From assembly GCF_041381155.1 (NCBI RefSeq), contig NC_091142.1, positions 38,179,604 to 38,243,603 on the forward strand: a DNA stretch of 64,000 nucleotides, written 5' to 3'. A program made the translations under genes and the position numbers. The DNA comes from Argopecten irradians. Lineage: Eukaryota; Mollusca; Bivalvia; Pectinida; Pectinidae. Positions within the stretch are counted from its first letter, which is position 1. The number at the start of each line of letters is the position of its first letter. The notes beneath the pieces were generated by a model. The model had not been told where the DNA came from. It searched no databases and saw only the letters and a program-made list of their open reading frames with translations. Of the stretch, positions 49,901-59,040 are shown in pieces.

Positions 49901-52900
49901 CGTTTGAATGAAAAGTTTATGCACGGTGGACGGCGCATGGCAGATGGTGGACGGCGGATTGCGCACGGCGGATGGCGCACGGCGACGGACGGTGCATGAT
50001 GACAAAAGGTCATCCTGACCCTTCTAGTCAGATGACCTAAAAACTTAATGATATTTTGATATTCAAGATTTCTTACGAATCAAACTGGCATATCTATCTA
50101 GATATGATATTTATTTATATTATTGCTGTCTATCTTTAGATTTATCATAACAATTTTTTTTAATCTAATATTTTTTCTTGTATTTTAATATATAAAAAAT
50201 TTCATAAGTAATAAAATTGGCATGTCCATAGATCTAATATCAGATAATTATCAAAATGGTGGTACAATATATACATTAACATTTTCATTATTATAGAGCA
50301 ATCAACATTACCATGTTCCAGTACGGATCATACTTGGATTTGCTGATCATCATATTCATCCAGTCTAAGTTTTGTTGCAGATAGTCCTGTAGACGTGTAC
50401 AGTAAGCAGTATAGGGTTTTTCACAGTATCCTTCTATAGTGTTGTGCCACTGCATCTTGATTAAGTCTGCAGTCATGAAGCCCTCCACCAAGCCAGCCGC
50501 ATACGCCTGATCCTCATTGTCATAATCTGCTGATGTTGTAAGGTTCAAAAATGACCATCTGCCAAAAGAATGTAAGATTACCACAATTACTATATTTATC
50601 TAGAACAAAAGTGTTATAAAACTAATCAAACCTTAATGTATAAAACATATCATATTCCTTCTGTAATTGTCTTTTTTTCAATATAGATGTACCATATTTC
50701 ACCCATCCATTAAGCGCTCAGGGCACTTAAAAATCTATAAAAAAATAAATAAATAAGGGGATGGTTTATAGAATAAAATTTGGAATACCTATCACAAAAT
50801 TATTAAGTCATCAATCATTTAAAAAAACAAATTAAATAAAGGAACCTATACAATTTTTTTTATTTTTTTTCCAACTGCATTTTATTTGAGGTAAGTGAAA
50901 TTGGTGAAAGATGGAGGCACTTATTGGGTAGAATATGGAACTAGAAATATACATGTACAGTATATACATGTATTAGTTCTAGCTCTGATTATAAATAGAT
51001 TCAATAGAGTCAATCCAATACGGTGTCATTGTGTCTGCAGATAAGTATTCACTTGATGAAGGTGCACCAGGTGCAAAAACGTTCATTCAGTCTGAAAACA
51101 ATTATACATGTAGCATATATAACAAATGAACAAGAGATCCCAGAGGGATATTGGCGCCCACCATAGAATGATCTATGTCTGACAATGGAAAGATGGATCT
51201 TTTCCCTGCTTTTTAAACTTTTTTAAATATACCCCATATGACATTTAAGACAGATCGCTTTATTGCTTTCTGAGAATCAGCTGTGAGATCCAAGATGGTG
51301 ACAGGTTGGCCATCTTGTTGACCAATCAGTCCCAAAGGTACTATGCACAACTAAAGCCAAAGGGGAAACTACGCATGAAATATGATAGACATCCCTTCCG
51401 TAATTGCAGACAAATTGCCATAACTATCAAAATCCAAGATGGATGCCTGGTGGCCATCTTGTTTTTCGAATCAGCCACAAAATCTGTATGGCACAACAAG
51501 GGACCAAGGGAACCATCCATGTGAAGTTTGAACAACATCCCTCCCATAGTTCTCAAGAAATAGCCATAACAAACTTCAACAGCCAAAATCCAAGATGGCT
51601 GCCTGGAGGCCATCTTGTTTTTCCAATCAGCCTCAAAATCTGTATGGCACAACTAGGGATCAAGAGGACCCTACATGTGAAGTTTGAACAAAATCCCCTG
51701 AGTAAACCTCAAGAAATAGCGATAACAAACTTCAACTGCCAAAATCCAAGATGGCTGGCTGGCGCCCATCTTTTTTATCGATCAGCCTCAAAATCTGTAT
51801 GGCACAAGAAGAGATGAATGGTATTCTTTTTGTGAAGTTTGAACAAAATTCCTTCCATAGTTTTCAAGAAATAGTGATAACAGACTTCAACTGCCAAAAT
51901 CCAAGATGGCTGCCTGGTGCCCATCTTGTTTTTCAGATCAGCCTCAAAATTTTTATGGCACAACTAGGAACCAATGGGATCCTCCATGTGAAATATGAAC
52001 AAAATCCCTTCCGTCATTCTCAAGAAATATCGATAACAAACTTCAACAGCCAAAATCCAAGATGCTGCCTGGTGGCCATCTTGTTTTTCGGATCAGCCTC
52101 AAAATCTGTATGGCACAAATATGGACCAAGAGGACCCTCCATGTGAAGTTTGAACAAATTCCCTGCAGTAGTTTTTAAGAAATAGTGATAACAAGTATTG
52201 TTTAAGGACGCACCACAGACGACGGACCACAGATGCAGGGCAGTTTGAATAGCCCACTATCTGATGATGGTGGGCTAAAAAGTGGTATTTTCTCTCTTTT
52301 TGGTACACAAGGGTATACATGGATTCGAGTACCAAATATTGCGACAATGAAATAAATAAAATCACCAGAAATGATCTTTGATGACAAAAATATTTAATTT
52401 TGCCGATTCGTCATTTGATTTTCAATGTGTATGCTAATTTTGTGACCAGATATAACATTTTTGTTTACATTTGTCCTCTATGTGTTATCAGATTTTGTTA
52501 TAGCCTAGCTATATTGTAAAAGTTTAATACGTTGTTGGTTGGTCACTCAGTACTCCAACATTGTTAGAGGTATAGCACAAGACACTTTTGATCATTACGT
52601 TGTGTTTAACCTCTAATAATCGAGGCAGGATTCACACGGTGCAGAAATGGGCCCGATATAAATTCATAATTTCAAGTTATGTTTACATTTTACATGTTAA
52701 ATCCAACATACAAAACGTCACTATTGCACTTTTACACAGAATCTAGACAATTCTTTACCCCTACCACTATTTGTAAGTCCAACCGGTCGCCATTTTTACT
52801 CAGTAGTAACATATTACATAATGGTGACAGAAAGAAAAAATATCATTATTAACATACATTTTGTAATATCTTCAAGTATTTCGACTAAAATAGGCCATCT

Positions 52901-55253
52901 TGTTTTTCCAATCAGCCTCAAAATCTGTATGGCACAACTAGGGATCAAGAGGACCCTACATGTGAAGTTTGAACAAAATCCCCTGAGTAAACCTCAAGAA
53001 ATAGCGTTAACAAACTTCAACTGCCAAAATCCAAGATGGCTGGCCGGCGCCCATCTTTTTTATCGATCAGCCTCAAAATCTGTATGGCACAAGAAGGGAC
53101 TAAAGGGACTCTACATGTGAAGTTTGAACCAAACCCATCAGGAGTTCTTAAGAAATAGCGATAACAAACTTCAACTGCCAAAATCCAAGATGGCTGGCTG
53201 GCGCCCATCTTTTTTATCGATCAGCCTCAAAATCTGTATGGCACAAGAAGAGATGAATGGTATTCTTTTTGTGAAGTTTGAACAAAATTCCTTCCATAGT
53301 TTTCAAGAAATAGTGATAACAGACTTCAACTGCCAAAATCCAAGATGGCTGCCTGGTGCCCATCTTGTTTTTCAGATCAGCCTCAAAATTTTTATGGCAC
53401 AACTAGGAACCAATGGGATCCTCCATGTGAAATATGAACAAAATCCCTTCCGTCATTCTCAAGAAATAGCGATAACAAACTTCAACTGCCAAAATCCAAG
53501 ATGGCTGGCTGGCGCCCATCTTTTTTATCGATCAGCCTCAAAATCTGTATGGCACAAGAAGAGATGAATGGTATTCTTTTTGTGAAGTTTGAACAAAATT
53601 CCTTCCATAGTTTTCAAGAAATAGTGATAACAGACTTCAACTGCCAAAATCCAAGATGGCTGCCTGGTGCCCATCTTGTTTTTCAGATCAGCCTCAAAAT
53701 TTTTATGGCACAACTAGGAACCAATGGGAACCTCCATGTGAAATATGAACAAAATCCCTTCCGTCATTCTCAAGAAATATCGATAACAAACTTCAACAGC
53801 CAAAATCCAAGATGCTGCCTGGTGGCCATCTTGTTTTTCGGATCAGCCTCAAAATCTGTATGGCACAAATATGGACCAAGAGGACCCTCCATGTGAAGTT
53901 TGAACAAATTCCCTGCAGTAGTTTTTAAGAAATAGTGATAACAAGTATTGTTTAAGGATGCACCACAGACGACGGACCACAGATGCAGGGCAGTTTGAAT
54001 AGCCCACTATCTGATGATGGTGGGCTAAAAAGTGGTATTTTCTCTCTTTTTCATTGGTACACAAGGGTATACATGGATTCGAGTACCAAATATTGCGACA
54101 ATGAAATAAATAAAATCACCAGAAATGATCTTTGATGACAAAAATATTTAATTTTGCCGATTCGTCATTTGATTTTCAATGTGTATGCTAATTTTGTGAC
54201 CAGATATAACATTTTTGTTTACATTTGTCCTCTATGTGTTATCAGATTTTGTTATAGCCTAGCTATATTGTAAAAGTTTAATACGTTGTTGGTTGGTCAC
54301 TCAGTACTCCAACATTGTTAGAGGTATAGCACAAGACACTTTTGATCATTACGTTGTGTTTAACCTCTAATAATCGAGGCAGGATTCACACGGTGCAGAA
54401 ATGGGCCCGATATAAATTCATAATTTCAAGTTATGTTTACATTTTATATGTTAAATCCAACATACAAAACGTCACTATTGCACTTTTACACAGAATCTAG
54501 ACAATTCTTTACCCCTACCACTATTTGTAAGTCCACCTGGTCGCCATTTTTACTCAGTAGTTACATATTACATAATGGTGACAGAAAGTAAAAATATCAT
54601 TATTAACATACATTTTGTAATATCTTCAAGTATTTCGACTAAAATAGGGGTCGGGAATTAGATCTCGGTATTGCTCATCAGAAGTTTCTCAATATCGAGA
54701 TCTAATATTATTGGATAAGTCACTCAGCTGATGGAGCACGCTTCTTTGGTTCGTCTATAGAGCCGTAGTTTTTCAAAACGGAGACCCGGGTTCGATTCCT
54801 GGTAGGGTACTCGACTGTAATTATGTGTTTTTTCACTGTTCTTCTACAATATAGCCAGCTTTGTAAGCAGTGCTACCAGTTCAACACCCACAATGTCAAA
54901 ATGTGAATCTGTGTAACATAGTTGTTGGAATACCCCACCCTCCCAATGTATATTTTATCTACATATGTCATATGTTGTATCTACAACTACGTTTCATGAA
55001 ACTTAACATAGAAGTTTACGATATTGTCCGATTGGAGTGTAGGAGGCCTTTTTATTTTGTGAGTTTTTACCTACCCTGTGGTATTTACTTCATTGCGAAA
55101 AAGTCCTGTCGCAATAATGTTTGTCGGCTTTGATGATTCGGCAATGATGAATTTTCCATTGTCGTATGATACGTAGGCAACGGAAGGAGAAGAGTTGCCA
55201 TTGCAAACAGCAATGAAAAACAAACAGAAAACCAACAACAGGTTACCCGCCAT
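34983..55253 (-). CDS. PLBD2: Phospholipase B-like 2-type lysosomal protein (11 exons)
   Basis: This is an N-terminal-nucleophile hydrolase homologue expected in the lysosome lumen; the family's natural substrate is not settled. Minus-strand exons: 55253-55075, 50558-50312, 48570-48464, 47916-47705, 47218-47127, 45964-45804, 37418-37326, 37081-37010, 36590-36438, 35991-35832, 35174-34983. They total 555 codons plus stop with continuous phase; human PLBD2 is 589. The start is the ATG of MAGNLLLVFC, a signal peptide of about 20 residues. Family motifs are QVSGLSDGY, LGSGSCSALVKLLPG, FSSYPGTLLSGDDYYLL, WNSGTYNNQWMIVDYK, LEQIP and ENAISARCDLNPANG. The last favours PLBD2 over PLBD1. Cys207 in GSGSC is the predicted self-cleavage nucleophile. 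N-glycosylation sequons occur in exons 2, 6, 8 and 10 (NLT, NNS, NQT, NCT). Introns 1, 2, 4, 5, 6 and 8 carry repeats. The intron 7 donor is GTTAGT; the others follow GTAAG-like or GTATG-like forms. Confidence 0.95.
36652..36860 (+). mobile_element. tRNA-derived SINE-like element in PLBD2 intron 8
   Basis: A tRNA-like head begins GGCCGAGAGGTTAAGACCGC, with a B-box-like GTTTGAATC near 36715. It is followed by a body with GGTACTCCAGCTTTCCTCC, a conserved type of SINE core. It lies opposite to the host gene. A decayed relative is at 37745-37930. Confidence 0.55.
37445..37609. mobile_element. Intact MITE with 35-bp terminal inverted repeats, PLBD2 intron 6
   Basis: The left end GCATATTACAGAGTTAGTTC, continuing to GGGTAGGTA, pairs with the right end TACCTACCCGCAAGTGCAGA, continuing to GTAATATGC. 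About 31 of 35 positions match. The core has several ACGT/ACGTCA motifs. It is non-coding and the best-preserved member of the family also found at 10557 and 26008. Confidence 0.8.
37745..37930 (+). mobile_element. Decayed SINE-like element, PLBD2 intron 6
   Basis: AGTTTGAATCCTAAGTGCAG resembles a B box, followed by GTTCCAGCATTTTCCCACTT and GTTAATAAGACATAATAAAT. It aligns in order with the body of the element at 36652-36860 but is much diverged. Confidence 0.4.
38036..45572. repeat. 41-bp minisatellite, about 184 copies, in PLBD2 intron 6
   Basis: The unit reads GTCATGTGAGGATGGGTGTC, then AAGGAGACAGCAATAATCAG, then G on the plus strand. Units vary at a few positions (GAGG/AAGG/TGGA, ACAGCA/ACACCA, AATAATC/ACAGTC/ACTATC). 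Variant order shows that a block of about 84 units is duplicated in tandem with an offset of 3445-3449 bp. The nearest exon edges are about 230 bp (exon 6) and 620 bp (exon 7) away, and the unit does not resemble either junction. The array explains why this intron is 8.4 kb. Confidence 0.97.
46133..46995. mobile_element. 863-bp non-autonomous DNA transposon in PLBD2 intron 5
   Basis: Terminal inverted repeats of about 30 bp start TACTGTCGACATAGGATTAC on the left. On the right (reverse complement) they start TACTGCCGACACGGGATTAC, and both continue into TTCGAAAGGCA. TA at both ends fits a TA target duplication, as in Tc1/mariner-like elements. I see no transposase frame inside. Confidence 0.75.
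46294..46360. repeat. Perfect 21-bp hairpin nested in the 863-bp element
   Basis: CCGCAAATAAGACCCCCCTC(C) at 46294-46314 is the exact reverse complement of 46340-46360, with a 25-base loop. It contains a C6/G6 run. It may be a small foldback insertion, or a structural part of the host element. Confidence 0.75.
47318..47516. repeat. Partial copy of the 146-bp tandem-core family, PLBD2 intron 4
   Basis: GGTAATTCATTTGAACAAAC, CCCTTCATATCAGCATGCTA and CAGGCCCAATATCAGTACAC match the core unit of the element at 48629-50036. GGTCATCCTGACCCTATGAT near 47482 matches its 3' terminus. It is roughly one unit plus the right end. Confidence 0.7.
48629..50036. mobile_element. Element with about nine 146-bp core repeats (family A), PLBD2 intron 2
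   Basis: The 5' end AACAAGAG is followed by the perfect palindrome AGGCCCATGGGCCT and GGTCATCTGA. The core has about nine units carrying CTTGAATGAAGGTCAAGGTC, TAGCCCTTCATCCCAGCATG and GATTTTAGCCTATTTGACCC. The 3' part is GC-rich (GACGGCG repeats), then TCAGATGACCTAAAAA, whose TCAGATGACC is the inverse of the 5' GGTCATCTGA. Architecture resembles bivalve tandem-core, helitron-like non-autonomous elements; that classification is an inference. Confidence 0.75.
51129..52290. mobile_element. Element with about six 156-bp core repeats (family B), PLBD2 intron 1
   Basis: The 5' end AACAAGAG is followed by the imperfect palindrome ATCCCAGAGGGAT and GGCGCCCACCAT. The core units contain CCAAGATGGCTGCCTGG, CCATCTTGTTTTTC, AATCTGTATGGCACAA and CAAGAAATAGCGATAAC. 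The 3' part has GACGACGGACCACAG and then ATGATGGTGGGCTAAAAA, whose ATGGTGGGC is the inverse of GCCCACCAT at the 5' end. Some core units give open frames of over 100 codons, but these follow the repeat and show no protein-like features. Confidence 0.75.
52891..54645. repeat. Second copy of a tandem duplication in PLBD2 intron 1
   Basis: This 1755-bp segment is a near-identical repeat of 51610-52890, including about 600 bp of non-repetitive 3' flank (52291-52890 versus 54046-54645). The junction is sharp: AAAATAGG runs straight into CCATCTTGTTTTTCCAATCA. The second copy is longer by about 470 bp, which equals three extra 156-bp core units. Confidence 0.88.
54657..54812 (+). mobile_element. Hairpin followed by a tRNA-like SINE head
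   Basis: ATTAGATCTCGGTATTG pairs with CAATATCGAGATCTAAT across a 16-base loop. Twenty bases on, CACTCAGCTGATGGAGCACG resembles a tRNA D-arm/A box, and GGGTTCGATTCC is a good B box. The A-to-B distance is too long and the ends do not form an acceptor stem, so it is a tRNA-derived remnant rather than a tRNA gene. Confidence 0.5.
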
Positions 55254-55686
55254 TTTGAACAATCACATGATCTGTCATGTGCGCTTTCGGACTTACCGAT
55301 ACGATTTTAAACCAGAAACGCGAGGTGTGCCGAACATAATCAAATCTTAGTCATTGAGACGCTTTGTAACTGAGGATTTGAACAAGGTTGTGGATGATTG
55401 AGATGAGGAAACCTACCTGTGGTTTTGACGTCTGCACTGCATTTCTCACCTGAAGTACTATTTTGGGTGATGTGATTATAAGTATTGTGAACATATTTGC
55501 AATGTTACACTGAAAAATCAATCGGATGGACAATAAATATCGTTTGTCCATCATGGAACTTCTGTCATAAATCAAAAGGAGTGAGGTCTCGTCTGCACAG
55601 TCGGTCCGAGTGCAAAAACGATACGCGGGTTTGGATGGACATATTGCTAGTGCTATATAAATAAGGTATCGCACTTCTCATGAATA
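55254..55686. promoter_or_regulatory. Bidirectional PLBD2/PHETA promoter region
   Basis: The PLBD2 and PHETA start codons diverge across 433 bp with no other gene between them. Next to PLBD2, TCACATGA (55263-55270) and TCATGTG (55275-55281) form two inverted E-boxes of the M-box type bound by MiT/TFE factors. Next to PHETA, TATATAAATA at 55654-55663 looks like a TATA box but is only about 24 bp before the ATG, so it would leave almost no leader. An out-of-frame ATG at 55680 overlaps the PHETA start. Confidence 0.55.
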
Positions 55687-56484
55687 ATGAAAATCAACGA
55701 GAAAAGTTTGGTAAAATTTGCGGGATCAGGGGCACCTGCAGACAAGGAAGGTCCATTGCTGAAGAAAGGGGAGGTAAACAAGGGATTTCAGAAGAGATGG
55801 TTTGTGTTAAAAGGTAACCTCTTGTTCTACTACGAAAGGAGGTCGGACAAAGAGCCTATAGGGGTGATTGTATTAGAGGGCTGTACAATAGAGTTAGCCG
55901 AGAATACAGACGGATTTACATTCCAGATAGTGTTTCCAGGAAGTCACTCTCGCACCTACACTTTGGCGGCAGACACACAGGAAGAAATGGAAGCATGGAT
56001 GAAAGTGTTAGCATGTGCAAGTTATGACTACATGAAGTTGATGGTTGCAGACTTGCAACAACAGATCGAGGAAATGAATTCAGAGACACAGGAAAGACTT
56101 GTGGCACAGGCTAAGCGTGATAGTAAAATGGTATCCTCTCGATATCAGAGTTTTTCAGCCGATTCTCGTGATTCCGATTTTCACAACCTTTTAGGATTGA
56201 CAATAGATGAGGATTCCTCCAATGGTGTTCAAGGAAGAATTTCCAACCAGAGATTCAATCCATTTAATTCCTCTGCAAATGATACTTTAGAATCAAATGG
56301 ATCAAAAACTGGACAGCTCCTGAATTTTGATAATGCCTACTATGACGAACCAACAGAATTAAGACACAAGAGCTTTACAGAGCTACATGAAGAGTATGGT
56401 ACTCAGATTCAGTGCCTAAGTGAACTGTGGAGGACTGGTGCCATTACCAGGAACTCACAACTGATCTTTCCTGATGTGTTATAG
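55687..56484 (+). CDS. PHETA: Sesquipedalian (PHETA/FAM109) family PH-domain adaptor, intronless
   Basis: This is an endosomal adaptor that, in vertebrates, links OCRL/INPP5B inositol 5-phosphatases to recycling and endosome-to-Golgi traffic. The single 265-codon frame begins MKINEKSLVKF, matching the family start MKLNERS. A PH domain covers about residues 20-112 (EGPLLKKGEVNKGFQKRWFV, LKGNLLFYYE, VLEGCTIELAE, MEAWMKVLACASYDYM). A predicted coiled coil follows at about 118-145. Near the C-terminus FTELH (Phe230-His234) in HKSFTELHEEYG fits the F&H motif that binds the OCRL ASH-RhoGAP region. It also has NPF (191-193) and LLNFD (211-215), which look like EH-domain and clathrin-box ligands. There is no paralogue in this window, so it cannot be assigned to PHETA1 or PHETA2; an invertebrate single orthologue is likely. 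Confidence 0.93.
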   Translation: MKINEKSLVKFAGSGAPADKEGPLLKKGEVNKGFQKRWFVLKGNLLFYYERRSDKEPIGVIVLEGCTIELAENTDGFTFQIVFPGSHSRTYTLAADTQEEMEAWMKVLACASYDYMKLMVADLQQQIEEMNSETQERLVAQAKRDSKMVSSRYQSFSADSRDSDFHNLLGLTIDEDSSNGVQGRISNQRFNPFNSSANDTLESNGSKTGQLLNFDNAYYDEPTELRHKSFTELHEEYGTQIQCLSELWRTGAITRNSQLIFPDVL

Positions 56485-56620
56485 CTTCAGACCTCCTTGT
56501 TTTTTATTCCATTTATTTACATACCCTTTAATTATTACAATTATTATATGATATGGCTATTCAGCTGTGATATCATGTTGTCAATGATCTTAACCATAAC
56601 CAATGATGCTGTTTAATTTC

Positions 56621-56626
56621 AATAAA
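56621..56626 (+). terminator. Candidate polyadenylation signal of PHETA
   Basis: AATAAA lies 137 bp after the PHETA stop codon. No stronger downstream signal was evaluated. Confidence 0.5.
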
Positions 56627-57837
56627 AACTGATGTGACTACTGCTCATCAATTATATAGACTGTTGAGTTTTAGGGTTATGATCAAAATCATCAAGTCAT
56701 GAACATGTTGGGTAATTTTTAGCAAATATGAATACATTTCAATATTCCCCCCTGATAAATAAAATTGCAATACAGTGTATATTTGTAATATAAAACTATA
56801 TTTCACAATTTTCTTTTATTCTTTGGAAGGATTAAACATTTGCTTTGACATTTTGGGGGAATTAATGATTAAGTATTTATTGATACCTTAATTTAACTTC
56901 CTTGGTACAAATTGTATCATGTATAAGATTGCCAGACCATGGCCAGAAATTTACATAGCAGAGAGAGTATTATGTATGTTATAACATGTATCTTTGCATT
57001 ACCGGTAATTTATTGTAAACTGATATTATATTACTTCATTTACCAATTATCAATATTGTTCTCTCAAAGATCATTAAATTAAAAAAAAAATCATACATTA
57101 CACCAACTTATTATTTTTACATCAAATTTGGTGTTTTTACATCAAATTTGGTGTATTTTGCAAAAGATATAAATTGCAAAAATTTAATTGCAGTAAAATG
57201 CAAACAAATACCAACTAAAAAGGAAAAGTAGAATATGAACTAGATGATGAAATAAATTACCGTACTGTGAAAATGTACATGTATATGATATACCGGTACA
57301 TGTATCAGGAATTTCAATATCCCTCACTCTGAAATGTGCAATATATAACAACACATAAACTAATTACCCACTCCTGTAAAGACCATGATGTTGAATGGTT
57401 TAAATGTTTGTCCATTGTCATTGTTTACGTTGTACATGTATTTATAAACAGTTGTACTTGTACTAGAAAATTCTTAATATTGAAGTATCTATATAACAAA
57501 AGAATGTTGTGCTGGACAGGGCATTTATAAATACCTGAATTGATGAATTGCACTAAAAATTCTGAATATACACATACATGTATATGTATTACCTTGGCTG
57601 TTAATTGAAGTTAATATAAACATTTATTGAATTTTTATGACTGTAAAAAGATACATTAATAAGGTATGTGTTGTAGAGGGTGTTGTTGCTTCATACCATA
57701 GTGATCAAAATGGGTGATAGCACACCTTAAACATCTAAATGTGTATTATCTGGTAAATAGCCTATGAAAACATAATAAATTTTTATGATTCATTCTGTTA
57801 GTTATTTATTTATTAACTAATAAAGCCATTGTACAAT
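56627..57837. other. AT-rich intergenic region, no gene seen
   Basis: I see no coding exon or clear repeat except short duplications such as GTTTTTACATCAAATTTGGT, present twice in tandem near 57115-57150, and a TACATGTATATG-rich patch near 57270-57300. Confidence 0.4.
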
Positions 57838-58408
57838 ATATCTGCAGATGCGTCCTGTCGGCCTTGTGGACTTCTTCAGCGATCGCTCCCAGAATACAAT
57901 ATGTACATCGTAGACCCTCTAGGGACCTGCATATAAATCTGACTGATTCCTTCAGTACTTTCTGAGAAATAGTGGTAACAAACTTCAAGTACCAAAATTC
58001 AAGATGTCGGCCTGTCGGCCATCTTGTTAACCGATCGGTCCCAAAATGCAATATGCAAAACTTGGGCCCTAGGGGGACCTGCATATGAAATTTGAGAGAG
58101 ATCTCTTCTGTAGTTTCTGAGAAACAGCGGTAACAAACATTAACTCTCAGAATCCAAGATGGCGGCCGTTCGGCCATCTTCTTCACCGATCAGTCCCAAA
58201 ATGCAATATGCAGAACTAGGGCCCAAGGGGAACCTGCAGAGAAATTTGAGACAGATCCTTTCAGTGCTTTCTGAGAAATAGCAGTAACAAACTTCAACTA
58301 TCAAAATTCAAGATGGCGGCCTGTCGGCCATCTTGTTCACCAATCGGTCCCAAAATACAATATGCATAGCTAGGGCACTAGGGAAACCTGCATGTGAAAT
58401 TTCAATCT
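57838..58408. repeat. Four units of a 154-bp repeat related to family B
   Basis: Units contain CAAGATGGCGGCCTGTCGGC, CATCTTGTTCACCGATCGGT, CCCAAAATGCAATATGC and TTTCTGAGAAATAGCGGTAA. Spacing of the CAAGATG motif is 153-154 bp (58002, 58155, 58309), very close to the 156-bp units in PLBD2 intron 1, with recognisably similar sequence. The series is interrupted by an insertion at 58409 and resumes briefly at 58810-58875. Confidence 0.8.
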
Positions 58409-58809
58409 GATTAAAATACAGATCCTTATTATCATTACGTTGGATAAGAGCCTCAGAGGATCTAAGAAAATCCCATTAGGGGGTCATATCCAGTCAACCT
58501 TTGGAAATGGCCAATCAAAGTGCTGCTGGCAAAATTTTGACAGTGAATTTCAGGGGACGAAATAGTTTGAAAATCTGTCAGAACTATTTCCGTGTACGTA
58601 GTCATCTCGCCCAAAGGCCACAACAAAGCTTATCGTATATGTACATATATGTTGGGGCGAAATGGCGTTGTCTATTGATATAGCAACGTGCAGAGAAAGC
58701 ATTTGATCTGAATTACACGTGGTGTAAAGGTCATCCGAAGATGACCCTTAATGGGATATTGTCAGATTCTCTATCGTATGGAGTTGTTATAAGGATCTGT
58801 ATTTCAATC
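58409..58809. mobile_element. 401-bp inverted-repeat element inside the 154-bp repeat
   Basis: GATTAAAATACAGATCCTTA at the left is mirrored by ATAAGGATCTGTATTTCAATC at the right, shown here as two overlapping motifs AAGGATCTGTATTTC and CAATC. It splits a repeat unit: GAAATTT is on its left and TTGAGATATATCTCTTCAGT, the expected continuation, on its right. It has no coding capacity. Confidence 0.65.
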
Positions 58810-59040
58810 TTTGAGATATATCTCTTCAGTACTTTATTAGAAATAGCAGTCCATACTCTGCTAACAGCTAAAATATGTATCTATCTGTTAGTCTACTGTG
58901 GCGAGCTATCGTCAGCTGAAATTTATTTTAAAGAAATAAGGATCTTCGGCTCATTCGGTATCTTAAAATGAGCTCGCTTTATTTTTATTGTCAATAAACG
59001 ACAACAAAAAGAAAAGGAGCTCATTTTTAGAGACAGATGA

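Noticed and set aside
51306..53896. Open frames up to 147 codons in the 156-bp repeats
   Set aside because: The peptides repeat with the DNA unit and appear on both strands; they are by-products of the repeat element.
54720..54812. A genuine tRNA gene
   Set aside because: B box is good, but no acceptor-stem pairing and too long a distance from the D-arm-like part.
55351..55674. 107-codon minus-strand open frame in the PLBD2/PHETA intergenic region
   Set aside because: It has no signature, covers the shared promoter and lies upstream of the well-supported PLBD2 start.
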